From: Nitzschia sp. DOCU1
Taxonomy: Eukaryota; Bacillariophyta; Bacillariophyceae; Bacillariales; Bacillariaceae
Length of the DNA stretch: 64,000 nucleotides
Assembly: GCA_951394045.1 (NCBI GenBank)
Contig: OX595995.1
Location: 682,001-746,000 of the forward strand
Direction: 5' to 3'
The number at the start of each line of letters is the position of its first letter. Position 1 is the stretch's first letter. The translations under genes and the position numbers were made by a program. This document shows, piece by piece, positions 10,621 through 21,160 of the stretch. The notes under the pieces are model-generated. The model was not told where the DNA came from and ran no database searches. It worked only from the letters and a program-made list of their open reading frames with translations.

Positions 10621-10942
10621 TTCCAGTGTCGCGTTAATTGATTACCAAAACAGTAAAGTACAGTTTTTATAATGGACCAGACCATTTGGGCCTGATTTGA
10701 GAAACACAATTCGCCCTGCCTGATTGGCATCAATTAATTGCCCTTCCGCATTATCAATTAAGGCAACTGAAATCTTCACTTCATTTCGATTCACTTCCTT
10801 TAAATACGGTATAGCACATAGATTTTTTTGGATAACTATTCTTCTGCTACTAAAAATAAGGAACGCAGAAATAAGTCTTCACTACTAGTAGTATCTGGTA
10901 TCATCGGGAAAAAGCCAGCCAAAGAGGGCGAAGCAAAAGAAC

Positions 10943-11020
10943 AAAAATGTCGGCTCCTCTGAACCACATATTAGGCGGAGAAGCAAAGAGGTGCAGAAGA
11001 AGATCCTGCTCAGACGCAAT
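10943..11020 (+). repeat. Copy 1 of a direct repeat found upstream of the surface-protein gene
   Basis: About 78 bp resembling 11866-11938. Both begin aaaaATGTCGG and can be read from that ATG in the same frame (MSAPLNHILGGEAKRC here, MSVPLDHVLGEEVNRC there); the only length difference between them is one codon. This may be a relic of the gene's 5' leader that travelled with the left-hand partial copy. Confidence 0.7.
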
Positions 11021-11865
11021 TGAAGTATAGCTCTTTCGAGATACGGGGTAATAATCGTAGAAACAGTACCACCGTGTTAAAACCACGCGTTATTTTGCGG
11101 GGTTATTTACGTAGGCTACGTAGCCTCAGTACAATAAAAATTTCGTTGCGTAAGCACCGCGCGATATTTTCGAAGATGGCGGCACCAGGGCAACGTTGAG
11201 GACGATTAGAGTCCATGTCGGCCATGTTGTTTATCCCCTTACGTAACGCAACAACATCATAATGATATCAAGGCATACCTTGGTGTTGAAGAGGACCAGT
11301 CGCTTCGCTCGCCGGAGCGATATCGGCCACATAGAAATAAGTCGAGTGAGTCTAATCAGCTTTTAGACTCAGTCGACTCGCGTACCACGTAATAATCTAT
11401 CCGTACTTTCTGCTGCTGCAGATTTCATCATTGCGGACCTTGAAAATTTGCTGACCTAAAGGTAACTCTACCATCAGAGGTACTTCCAGATGGAGTACGT
11501 TACATAGGGTCGGCAAATTTCTTTGAAGGACAGCTTCTATTGAGGGTAGAGTAACGTCGTCGGTAGCTAGCAAAAGCCGCCGATAATTTGGGCGGGAAAC
11601 GAAAATTTGGGGTGGGCAGGCTCATTTTTTAAAGTCAAGTACCAGCTTCGTAGGATTCTACAGTTCTAACTTGAAGTACAGAAAGAGCCGTACCACACCC
11701 TACAGTAGTGCGTTAACCTCTATGCAATTTTGACTCACTTCCGCTCTTTTTCTCGTCAGTAAGGGGCGAATTAAGCATGAAATGACATTCCTGCGCTGCA
11801 CTGGCGAGGCCGAATTTTTGCCCTACGTTAACCCCTAAAGGCAGGCTTATTCGTCGGGGCTCAGC
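11021..11865. other. Spacer between the direct repeats, with a hairpin
   Basis: No gene seen. It contains a 14/15-bp inverted repeat (11341-11355 with 11363-11377, 7-nt loop) and a perfect 14-bp palindrome AGGCTACGTAGCCT at 11113-11126. Being flanked by direct repeats, it might be inserted DNA, but no transposase or terminal inverted repeats were identified. Confidence 0.4.
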
Positions 11866-11938
11866 AAAAATGTCGGTACCTCTGGACCACGTCTTAGGCG
11901 AAGAAGTAAACAGATGCAGAAGATCCTGCTCAGACGCA
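11866..11938 (+). repeat. Copy 2 of the direct repeat; possible short upstream reading frame
   Basis: Counterpart of 10943-11020, about 150-220 bp before the ATG of the surface-protein gene. The reading frame from the ATG at 11871 is 34 codons and ends in TAG within CTACTAGTAG (11968-11977). It could be an upstream ORF in the leader or a decayed first exon. Confidence 0.55.
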
Positions 11939-12085
11939 CGACGACTTCTTGCATCTCCTCACAACCCCTACTAGTAGCGGAAAACGATCAAGAACAAGAA
12001 TAACCTGCCGAGCGAAGAAGAAGAAGAAGAAGAAGAAGAAAACAGCAGCCTGTTGAACATCATTCTTCTGTATCTTCATCATTCC

Positions 12086-15000
12086 ATGAGCAGCAAAGAC
12101 GAAGAGAGTACCAGCAAAATGGTGGGGCCAGCAGCAACGTCCTTATTGAAGAGACAACACGAGCAAGAAGAAGGAGGGTGGGACGACAAGAACAACGAGG
12201 AGGACCCCCCTACTACTACTACTTCTTGGTGTAATTCCTCGTCTTCGTGTTCTACTAGTACTACTACTACGAGCAGCAGGGCAGCCCCCCGTCCTCGTCG
12301 TAAGAAGACAAAGAAGAAGACCTGGTGGTGTCCAGCACTACTACTAGTACTCCTCTTTCTAGTACTGGCCAGCACCCTAGTTCTTTTTGTTGCTTTCAGG
12401 AGCACTTTGATTTTGTTCCCAGCCGACTTCTTCGCTCAACAGCAGGAGAAAGAAGCTGAAGAAGACAAGAAGGACGGAAAAAGACGAGAACTCCAAGAAG
12501 ATGATAACTGTGTTCTCTCGGAAGAAACGCCTTTCGCTTTCCTAATGCCGGTGGAGCTCAACAGCCCAGATAACTGCGCGGGTCGTGCTGCAACCGACGG
12601 AGGAACGTTTGTGTTTTTGAGCGACAAGGACAAAGGACAACTCGAGAATACAGTGATGGCCTCCTTTACTGAGTTGGCTGGGCGATATTGTGATCCGTAC
12701 TTCCGCAATGTCTCAAGCGTCACGATCGTCCGACAAGGAGTTTCTCCTTCTCCGTCGTCACAGGTGGGGAGCGGCGGCTCGCTGACTTTGGAAATCGAAG
12801 TACAGGGGACCCTACGTTGCCAACAATCAGAGGAGGGCTGCAATGTTGACAATATCGGTTTGTTCGATTTTCCGAACAATGGACCGGCAGATCTTCAACA
12901 GGAGCCAATGTGCTTGTGTCCCGTGGTGTCAAATGATACATCTATCATCGCAAGCAATCGGGGTCCCACCGAGGTAGAGTTCATGGAATTCTTCGGTCTC
13001 CGTCTGGCTTCTACGGTCGCTCCGTCTCTGGACTGCTCCGATCTCCAAGTGGCGGAATGTACCTTCGGAACAGCTTTCCAGTCAGCCTTGGTGATCACCT
13101 TTATCGATCCAGCATCAGCCAGAAATTCAAGTGAACTAATCAGATCAGAGGCATTGAGGACGCTTAACGAGCTCTACATGCCTGATGATCCCAATGTGTG
13201 CTACGCCGACCCTCGGGCCTTCCAGAGTGTCAGCGTAGTTTTTCAAGAAGGTCGTCGCCAGGTCCAGGAAACAGTAGACAATACTAGTTCTGGTCCGATG
13301 CCAGCCATTCCTCCTTCGTCGTTGCCTGCAACCTTTCCGGCGGCGCCGGCTGGTCCTATTAATGGAAGCGAGGCTCCGCTTCTTAATTTCACCACCACTT
13401 CAGCTCCATCAGAATCACCGACCACCACGTTTGGAGGCCCCAGCACGCTCACAGCTATCCTGTATGTCAACGGGATTTGCTCTCAATGTGCAAGTGAAAT
13501 CTTCCTGAGCAATGATGCAAGCGCAAGAAGACGCCTTGATGTTTTGTCATTCCAAGAAGGGCGAAACCTTCAAGCACCCATCAACACAATCAAGTCCAAT
13601 TGTTTCTGTCCCATCGACTCCGTGGTCGGCGAGGCACCTGTCCCGGCGATCGAGCAGTTCAAATCCACTCTAGAAGAGCGACTTCAGCTCGAAATAACAA
13701 AAATCCAAGAACTGGATCCGGATGATATCGTCGTGGATGGCAACTTCGGCAATGGGCCGTATCGTTACCCTTGCACGGACATCGTTACGACATTCAAGAA
13801 AAACGTAACGTTGGAGATGCAGGTCACATGCGGAACTGCTGAGTTGTCCGACGATGATAAGAATCTGATCAATTTGGCTTACGCTGATGCCTACAATAGC
13901 ATGCGAAGTACGGTTTGCGATCCATTTAACTTGGAGGTCACTTCCGCCAAGGTTGTTGCAACTGGTGACTTGAGGGCCGGCGGCACCAGCTTGCCACTCA
14001 AGATCGAAGTAACGGTGGCTTGTTTCGGCTGTGATCCGCTTGAGACCAACGTATACGGCTTCCCTCATTTTTCGGTAGAGAATCAGACGTCTGAATTGGA
14101 AAGACGATCACGACGATACTTGCACGCAGCTGACGATCTGAAGACTCGCCGTGGCCAGGAAGAAGAAGGGATCTGTAGCTGTAACGCCACGCTACCGCGG
14201 CGTGCTCCTTTGGAAGCTGATGTCACAGACGCTCTCGACCTAACCTTGTTGCAACAAGAAGAGCTTATCGTACATGTACCATGCATTGGAAATACCACAG
14301 CGTGCGACTTTGGGACAACCTTCACGGCCAGCGCTCTTTTCGAAGTTGAACTCGATGTTTCTGTTGGTCCCATAGAAGCAACAGAGGTCATGCAAACGGC
14401 ATTCGCAAATGCATTGAACAGGCTGATTGGCGGGGGGAACGCCACGCAGTGCAACTCTCTGTTTGGCCTTGTCACAGATACCAAGGTGTTTCTCCAATTT
14501 GTTTACAACAGTGTAGAGAGGAATGTCAACGAGACAGCGAGACGTCAACTCCAAGTCCTACCAACTTTGGCTCCTACCTCAGCCTTTACGTTTGTGTACT
14601 CCTGGTCTGAATCCACTAGTGCCAATAGCAGTGAAGCTCCAACGGCGTCCCCAACTGCAGTTGGTACTGGCACAGTTTCTTTCCTGCTTGATGCGAGTGG
14701 GTTTTGCAACGGTTGTCCACGGGAACTGATTTTCAACAACAACGTCAATGGCCGCAGACGAATCGATCAAATCAGTAATGACAATCCCGGCAGCACATCC
14801 CTGACTGAATTTCGGTTCTTGCAGGACGTAACAGGTGCGGAACCAGAATCGGAATGCTTCTGCCCAATTGGATCAAGCCAGATTGTTACCAATTTCGAGC
14901 AGATTTCTTTGCTTGACATCATCCAAGAGGAGGTAACCAAAATAAGCAACACGACCACAGTAGTAGGAGCAGTCTCAGGTCTGACAAGAGTCGAGTGTGT

Positions 15001-17218
15001 TGACGAGACATCGTTCTCGACAACCATCAACTTCCGATTCTCGGCCTTCAGCTGGGTTATCAACAATCAAGATGACGTTCAAGGCCTTGGTGATGCGATT
15101 GCAAATATCTACAACGGATTGGTGGAAGAGTTCTGCGACCAGTATTTCCGCAATTCCATCTCGCTGACGTATGTCGCCGGAAGTTTGCAGCGGTCTACCG
15201 TACAAGCGCAGAGGCACAACAGAGACTTGCAGCAGAATACGCAAGGCTGTTTCAACTACCGAGCAACATTCAACGTTGCTGGTTTCTGTCGGGGTTGTGA
15301 AGCCCTTGGAACGCCAATCCCGCTGTTCGGTAACAGCACAATCAATCGCATGCTGCTAGTAGATGAAGTCACAAGAAGACCTTCGCACCTATCGAGGCAG
15401 CGCCGAGTTCAAGAACCCGCGGCGTCATCAACGTGTATCTGCGACAGCACGTCGCTTTCTAAGCGAAGTGCTCCCAGCTTGGCTGCAATACGGGCCGGAT
15501 TAGCAGCGTTGATTCCAGATCCATTGCCTTGGCGGCAGAATCCGTCAATCTGTGGCTTGCCGGTCCAAGTTGAGATTCCTTGTCCTATCATTCCAACAGG
15601 TCCCTCGACCACAATGACCGTGAGGTTTTATGCTCGTCGCTTTGATAACGGGTGTTTGACGGCCGCGGATTTGCAACGAATCGCTCTTGAGTTCACAACT
15701 TCTTTCAATTCAAGGAAGCAATCGGAACGCTTCCCATGCGAGCCACAGTACCTTCAAGTCTCCAATGTAGTCATCGACCAGTCCGCCCTTGTTGGCTGCC
15801 GTCGTGAACTGTTGCGGAGCAGTGCGAGTGACGGCGGCGGAGGACGAGAATCCCAAGGTGACAGCACTTCAAGGCGACTTCGGCCAGACTTTTCTCTGAT
15901 ATTGGCATCGTTGACGGTCACTGGCAACATTTGGGCCACCAATTTAGGTGCGATTCTAGCGGACGAAGGCACCAATCTGATGGCTGCCGCGGCCGATATT
16001 ACGGATAAAAGCGCGGGGATTTACGAGATAGAAACTGGAAGAGCAACCAACTCTCCTAGTGCCATGCCATCCGGCTTTCCGAGTAATTTTCCGAGCGCAT
16101 TTCCATCCGAATTTCCAAGTGACGAACCAAGTAGTCAGCCAAGCGGTGATCCCACAAGGAAACCGTCCAGTTTTCCATCGGAGTCTCCGACTGATGGGGC
16201 ATGCTCCACTTTGTCAGACTCGTGCACGGGAACTGTTGTTGAGGTCCAAGAATGGTGTGAGTCATTTTCAGGTGATGACGCATGCTGTGTGAGAGATAGT
16301 TGCAATGAATTTGAGCCGCCATGTGTCTGGGCTGGAGATGCCACCATCTTCAAAGGCTCCTGCAATGGTCTGGATGCCTGCAACTTTGGATCTGCGTCTG
16401 GACCCATCACTGTGGGTGCCGGCTCTTGTATCGGACACTATGCTTGCTCCGGGGTTGCGTCTTCTGTTGGCCAAACCATATCAATTGGCGCCGGCTCCTG
16501 TCTTGAGTACAATGCGTGCTATAAAGTTGGCACTAGCGCGGCCACTTTCGTGGAGATTGGCGATGACGCCTGTATTGGCAACGACGGTGATACTCCGTGC
16601 TCGTCTGTGGGCTGGACAAAGGCCAGTTCCATAACAATTGGCACCGGTTCTTGTCAAGGAGAACTAGCATGCACCAATGTTGGATACACCACGGCTTCAA
16701 TGATATCCATTGGGGCCGATTCTTCGCAAACTAGCACAGGTTCGTGCCAAGGAGCATTTGCATGCGAGTCGGTTGCTTACACAAAAGGCGATACCATTTC
16801 CATTGGCGCCAGTTCTTGTCAAGGGAGTAATTCCTGCAATCAGATTGCTTACACAGAAGGCATGACCATATCAATTGGCAGTAATTCTTGCGTTGACGAA
16901 TTTTCCTGTGGACAAATTGGCTTTCTCGCGGCCACCACCGTCACGATTGACAACAACTCCTGTACCGGTCCTTCTTCGTGCGCGCGTGTTGGTCGTGAGG
17001 CGGCCAAGTCCATAACGATTGGTAGCGGATCTTGCCTAGCTTATGAATCCTGCGTCGCGGTGGGTGAAAGTCTGGCCTCGCAGGTTGATATTTTGAGTTC
17101 GGCTTGCAGCACCACCGACACCTGCGACAACTTCTGTAAAGATGTCGACGGCGTGGGATTCGTGCAGTGCCCTTCAGACCCTACAAACGTTTGTGAGGTT
17201 ATTGTTCCGCCCAAATAA
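12086..17218 (+). CDS. Very large modular type II membrane surface protein with PSxxPS linker and Cys-rich repeats
   Basis: 1710 residues from the first plausible ATG (the frame runs 11 codons further upstream, to a TTG). The cytosolic part is Ser/Thr-rich and ends in RRKKTKKK, then one membrane segment (about 82-104); the rest is predicted extracellular. The ectodomain alternates two modules. Module S (about 60 residues, six copies near 172, 332, 569, 749, 975 and 1176) contains an A-x-x-x-x-[LI]-N-x-L-x-x-x-x-C helix and ends in hydrophobic strands. Module C (five copies near 231, 456, 639, 862 and 1057) has a G-x-C-x-x-C core, a dibasic RR-[LI]-[DV] stretch and a C-x-C pair. A P-S-x-x-P-S linker (about 1325-1369) leads to eleven roughly 24-residue repeats of the form [GN]-S-C-x-G-x-x-[AS]-C...ISIGA, which look like a Cys-stabilised beta-solenoid. 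PSxxPS linkers are common in diatom surface proteins. A (GAA)n run lies in the leader at 12014-12042. Role: probably cell-surface or wall interaction, not determined. Confidence 0.8.
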   Translation: MSSKDEESTSKMVGPAATSLLKRQHEQEEGGWDDKNNEEDPPTTTTSWCNSSSSCSTSTTTTSSRAAPRPRRKKTKKKTWWCPALLLVLLFLVLASTLVLFVAFRSTLILFPADFFAQQQEKEAEEDKKDGKRRELQEDDNCVLSEETPFAFLMPVELNSPDNCAGRAATDGGTFVFLSDKDKGQLENTVMASFTELAGRYCDPYFRNVSSVTIVRQGVSPSPSSQVGSGGSLTLEIEVQGTLRCQQSEEGCNVDNIGLFDFPNNGPADLQQEPMCLCPVVSNDTSIIASNRGPTEVEFMEFFGLRLASTVAPSLDCSDLQVAECTFGTAFQSALVITFIDPASARNSSELIRSEALRTLNELYMPDDPNVCYADPRAFQSVSVVFQEGRRQVQETVDNTSSGPMPAIPPSSLPATFPAAPAGPINGSEAPLLNFTTTSAPSESPTTTFGGPSTLTAILYVNGICSQCASEIFLSNDASARRRLDVLSFQEGRNLQAPINTIKSNCFCPIDSVVGEAPVPAIEQFKSTLEERLQLEITKIQELDPDDIVVDGNFGNGPYRYPCTDIVTTFKKNVTLEMQVTCGTAELSDDDKNLINLAYADAYNSMRSTVCDPFNLEVTSAKVVATGDLRAGGTSLPLKIEVTVACFGCDPLETNVYGFPHFSVENQTSELERRSRRYLHAADDLKTRRGQEEEGICSCNATLPRRAPLEADVTDALDLTLLQQEELIVHVPCIGNTTACDFGTTFTASALFEVELDVSVGPIEATEVMQTAFANALNRLIGGGNATQCNSLFGLVTDTKVFLQFVYNSVERNVNETARRQLQVLPTLAPTSAFTFVYSWSESTSANSSEAPTASPTAVGTGTVSFLLDASGFCNGCPRELIFNNNVNGRRRIDQISNDNPGSTSLTEFRFLQDVTGAEPESECFCPIGSSQIVTNFEQISLLDIIQEEVTKISNTTTVVGAVSGLTRVECVDETSFSTTINFRFSAFSWVINNQDDVQGLGDAIANIYNGLVEEFCDQYFRNSISLTYVAGSLQRSTVQAQRHNRDLQQNTQGCFNYRATFNVAGFCRGCEALGTPIPLFGNSTINRMLLVDEVTRRPSHLSRQRRVQEPAASSTCICDSTSLSKRSAPSLAAIRAGLAALIPDPLPWRQNPSICGLPVQVEIPCPIIPTGPSTTMTVRFYARRFDNGCLTAADLQRIALEFTTSFNSRKQSERFPCEPQYLQVSNVVIDQSALVGCRRELLRSSASDGGGGRESQGDSTSRRLRPDFSLILASLTVTGNIWATNLGAILADEGTNLMAAAADITDKSAGIYEIETGRATNSPSAMPSGFPSNFPSAFPSEFPSDEPSSQPSGDPTRKPSSFPSESPTDGACSTLSDSCTGTVVEVQEWCESFSGDDACCVRDSCNEFEPPCVWAGDATIFKGSCNGLDACNFGSASGPITVGAGSCIGHYACSGVASSVGQTISIGAGSCLEYNACYKVGTSAATFVEIGDDACIGNDGDTPCSSVGWTKASSITIGTGSCQGELACTNVGYTTASMISIGADSSQTSTGSCQGAFACESVAYTKGDTISIGASSCQGSNSCNQIAYTEGMTISIGSNSCVDEFSCGQIGFLAATTVTIDNNSCTGPSSCARVGREAAKSITIGSGSCLAYESCVAVGESLASQVDILSSACSTTDTCDNFCKDVDGVGFVQCPSDPTNVCEVIVPPK

Positions 17219-18060
17219 GTAGTTAGATAAAATTGGAAGCAACAATAGCAATTCACTTCAAGATATGATGTATGACGCGATGTACGGAAGACATGGTGCC
17301 GACGCAACGCTTTTTGCCTAGATGGATTCCCATGGCGAGAAAGCCATACAAACGGCTGGTCTGGCCTTGCTGGGTGTCCATCGAACGGAATCTCTGAGAG
17401 CATGTGATGCGTACCCGACCGACACAGAAACTTTTGAGGGACAACAAGAAGTGGCATGACGATGCGGACCAGATCTTGGGCGACAATGACGCGGAGGGAT
17501 GGAGAGGCATGAAGATTGCTCAGTGGCTGTATGTGCTCCTACTCTAGACGTGTTTTCGCCACCGTCGAGTCGCAGTACAATCACAGTAGGAATATTCCAT
17601 CGTGCTCCAGTCTTCTACGAAAGAGAACGTTAGAGGGAATAAGTCGAAACTACTTCTCCATTTCATCATGGTCATTTGATGAAATGAAGCACCATCGCAA
17701 GGTCACCATCATCGTAGTCGAGTAGATTTTTCTCCCCCTCGACACCGACCCGATTGACCGATGAGAGAGCGAATCCATGACATTGTTGTGTGCGTTGTCC
17801 GACCTGCCTTTACTGACTCACAGGACCCAAAGTGAATCTTTTTCCGCTCTCTCGGAGACCTCGAAAATCGAGTTTGTTTGTTTGTCTGTCTGTCCCGCCA
17901 TGACTCGACTCGACTCTTCTCCTTCAACAAACTAACTCAAAAGTCCGGCGAGCAACTACGGCATCCGTCCAGAACTTGGTAATACAGCTAGCTTACAGCT
18001 ACTACTGTATAGACTTGCCAACTGGATAATGCTCGCTTCAAACAATCATGGTGGGATCGG
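17219..18060. other. Intergenic between the surface-protein gene and its right-hand relic
   Basis: No credible gene. Minus-strand frames at 17041-17584 overlap the end of the surface gene and have no domain. Confidence 0.4.
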
Positions 18061-19327
18061 TTGCAATCGGTTGCGGCCACAACTCCTCAAGAGACCGCTG
18101 CATTGAGTTTTCGGTCCGTGAATCTCTCGGTATCTTCAGGGGCATTCTTTCTTTCGAGTATTGATGAGACGAGTATTGCCAGCGACTTCTTTCTTGACAA
18201 CTATCGACTTCGATTTTCAGCCTTCGAGTGGGTTGTCAGAAACGAGGGCGGCGTCCATGGCCTTGGCTATAAGGTTGCAAACATCTACAATGGATTGGTC
18301 AAAGAGTTCTGCGACGAATATTTCCATCTCGCTGACGCCGCATGTCGCCGGAAGTTTGCAGCGGTCTACCGTACAAGCGCAGAGGCACAACAGAGACTTG
18401 CAGCAGAATACGCAAGGCTGTTTCAACTACCGCGCAACATTCAACGTTGCTGGCCTCTGCTGGGGTTGCCAAGCCCTTGGAACGCCGATCCCGCTGTTTG
18501 GTAACAGCACAACCAATCGCATACTGCTGGTAGATGAAGTCACCAGACGACCTTCGCGCCTATCATTAAGGTATCGCCGTCTTGAAGAAGCCGGGTCGAC
18601 ATGTATCTGCGACAGCACGTCCATTTCTCGGCGAAGTGCTCCCAGCTTGGGTGTGATACGGGCCGGATTAGCAGCGTTGATTCCAGATCCATTGCCTTGG
18701 GCACAGAATCCGACACTTTGTGGCTTGCCGGTCCAAGCTGAGATTCCTTGTCCTATCATTCCAACAGGTCCCTCGACCTCAGTGACCGTGGGTTTCTTTC
18801 AATTCAAGGAAGCAATCGGAACGCTTCCCGTGCGAGCCACAGTACTTACACGTCTCCAATGTCATCATCGACCAGTCCACCTTGGTCGCTGCCGTCGTGA
18901 ACTGTTGCGGAGCAGTGCGAGTGACCGCGGCCGAGATAATTCCCAAGGTGACCGCCCTTCAAGGCAGCTTCGGCAAAACTTTTCTTTGATGTCATTACTG
19001 GCGACATTTCTTGGGCGACCACTTTGATGCAATTTTAGCGAAACAAGGCACCAATCTGATGGCCGCCGCGGCGGATATTCCGAATAGAAGCGCGGGGATT
19101 TACGAAGTAGAAACTGGAAGAGCAACCAACTCCGCCAGTGCCATTGCTTCCGGCTTTCCGAGTACCTTTCCCAGCGCATTTCCATTTCCAAATGATGCAA
19201 GTAGTCGGCTAGTCACTGATCCCACCAGGAAATCGTCCAGCTTTCCATCGGAATCTCCGACTGATGGGGCATGCTCCACTTTGTCAGACTCATGCATTGG
19301 AACTGAGTGTAATCTAAATTGGTACTG
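18061..19327 (+). pseudogene. Partial copy of the surface-protein gene, frame-shifted
   Basis: Aligns with about 14990-16250 of the intact gene: the S5 module, C5 module, S6 module and PSxxPS linker. Similarity is carried by three frames in turn (frames of 18061, 18161 and 19011), showing at least two frameshifts. The first shift lies near 18330. A deletion removes most of the S6 coding segment around 18790. It ends soon after the linker, at a stop at 19326, without the Cys repeats. About 90 bp (18342-18434 versus 15171-15265) are almost identical, so part of this copy is young or was recently converted. Confidence 0.88.
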
Positions 19328-19377
19328 AATGGAGTACTTCACTTCGATACATGATAGTAGTGCCGGCAACGCATCGT

Positions 19378-19394
19378 CCCCCCCCCCCCCCCCT
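19378..19394. repeat. Homopolymer of 17 C
   Basis: Seventeen consecutive C on the + strand between a pseudogene and the methyltransferase gene. Similar C runs are at 20819-20836 and near 54631-54642. Length may be inaccurate in the assembly. Confidence 0.9.
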
Positions 19395-19469
19395 AGACGC
19401 ACAGTTTTTACGGACGGAAGAGAAAGCCCCCTTGTTTCTCCATTTCATTTCTAGCAGAAATAATGGATT

Positions 19470-20273
19470 TTATAGCGACAGTCGGTAAATGTTTACAATG
19501 GATGTGGCTCCTGGTCCTCCCTTCTCAGGGTTTGACCCAGTCAACGAATCAACGAGAACGAAGGGGCTGGCAAGCTTGCGATCTGTCATCGCGACAATTG
19601 ACCCTGGCTTCATGGCCTTTGCCAATGATGTGGATAGATCATGCATGACGAGATCATTGTCGCACTGCCAGGTCGTTGAGTAGCAGTAAAGAGCAGATGC
19701 GTCGCTCAAGAGCCCATTGGAAGGGTCGAAGGCATCACCAAGGTGGAAGGACAAAGGCAGTGCGTAGCCAGGAAGAAGTGAAAATGCACGATCAAGGGCT
19801 TCGAGTGCAGACTGATGAAGGTCAGCCACAATTTCGATTCCCTTGGACTCTGTGAAAATACCACGTGGTGCCAGAAGGGCAGCGGCGATGGTTAGACGCC
19901 CCACACCGCTGCCAAGATCCACAAAGCTCCCACCAGGCCCTTCCACCAATTGAGCAATGCGGTTGAGTGTTTCGGCAAAGAGTTCCAATGGAAGTTCTCC
20001 GTACGTCATGTGTCGCTTGTCGACATGAGGATTTGCTTGAAGAAAGTTGCTTTTACTCATGGCGGCGTTAAGGCGCCTTACACGTTCATGACCGTAGAGC
20101 TGGGAGAGGATGTCATGAACGCCATCGAGCGACGGTCCCGCAATAGGAGCTGGGGGTGCTTCGACCGCCGCGGCTACACTCAAGGGGGTGTTCTGCGTCG
20201 CAGCGGGACCCTGCGGTTGAAATGCCAAAGCTGTCGCGACCAGCGAGACTACTTGAAAACTGAAGAGCTTCAT
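19470..20273 (-). CDS. Plastid-targeted class I SAM-dependent methyltransferase
   Basis: 267 residues from ATG at 20273 (the open frame extends six codons further, to TTG). Residues 1-17 form a signal peptide (MKLFSFQVVSLVATALA) followed directly by F18, giving the A|F junction that directs diatom proteins through the ER into the four-membrane plastid; the next about 30 residues are Ala/Pro/Thr-rich, as in a transit peptide. Motif I is FVDLGSGVGRLT (about 117-128), with an acidic E after GI (SKGIEIV) as motif II. The FVDLGSGVG core resembles DOT1-type and related protein methyltransferases, but the rest of the DOT1 fold is not evident. The substrate is unknown. Confidence 0.75.
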   Translation of the reverse strand: MKLFSFQVVSLVATALAFQPQGPAATQNTPLSVAAAVEAPPAPIAGPSLDGVHDILSQLYGHERVRRLNAAMSKSNFLQANPHVDKRHMTYGELPLELFAETLNRIAQLVEGPGGSFVDLGSGVGRLTIAAALLAPRGIFTESKGIEIVADLHQSALEALDRAFSLLPGYALPLSFHLGDAFDPSNGLLSDASALYCYSTTWQCDNDLVMHDLSTSLAKAMKPGSIVAMTDRKLASPFVLVDSLTGSNPEKGGPGATSIVNIYRLSL

Positions 20274-21160
20274 TTTCCCAGCAAACAGCAAATACTCTAG
20301 CCTGCTGACCCCTTGTTTTGGTCGAGATGATTATATGAATCACGGCAAATGAGATGGATTCTGCAAGTCCAAGCTCTTCAGTAGAAGGATGACGTTGGCA
20401 CAGCCACACGGTTTCGATGGCTGTACCACTTGAGTGAGAACTGGAAACCCTTCACATCGAACCAAACATCCTTCGAACTTTCCATCGAACTCGGAATGGT
20501 CAGCGAATTTTCACCATCGGAACAATGTGGCTGGGCGTACTCGTTGCGCGCCTGCCAGTGAATGACGTCACCGACGACCATTAAGACTGAGCTCTTCTTC
20601 ATCTTTTTATGTTTTACATATTTCATGGTGTGGGCACGAAACGACCATCGCGGCAAGGTCACATCTGAACAACTTGAAAGCTTGGAGAAATGGTGAAAGG
20701 GGGTTTTGTTCTACGTGATGGGCAAGATGGCAAATCAGCATCGCAGCCGACGGCCGCCTATTTTACGGATGGTGCTCTATCATATTAGCTACCGGTACCT
20801 GGTAGGCCGGCGGCCCCGCCCCCCCCCCCCCCCCCCATTCTTCGCGCGACTTCGTCTGGCGTCCTCCCGTTTAGCTGGTGCAATATCATCGAAGCGTGCT
20901 GGCGTTCGTGGACATATTTCGGCCAATGGTGTCACGGCATATTGACACCTTGACATGTCCATAAGTCCAATCCTCTGCCTCCTGCCGTCGTTATGTGTTT
21001 CGACGAATGGATGTTCTTTCGTTCGTCGTTGCAGGCTTCTGGATTTCGCCATCTGTCGTCATCCGTGCCTGCCAAAAGCCTCCGATGCAACTACAATTTT
21101 CATTTTCACTAGAGCACTGCTACCTACCTAGTCATTCAATTCAATTCAACTCAACTCAAC
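20274..21160. other. Intergenic with poly-C tract
   Basis: Holds the promoter of the minus-strand methyltransferase and of the plus-strand YWxW gene. A C18 run lies at 20819-20836. A 94-codon minus frame at 20378-20662 opens at GTG and has no domain. Confidence 0.4.

Noticed and set aside
12053..12085. 11-codon N-terminal extension of the surface protein
   Set aside because: The frame starts at TTG; ATG at 12086 is the eukaryotic choice.
20378..20662. 94-codon minus-strand frame
   Set aside because: It opens at GTG, has no recognised feature, and lies in the likely methyltransferase promoter.
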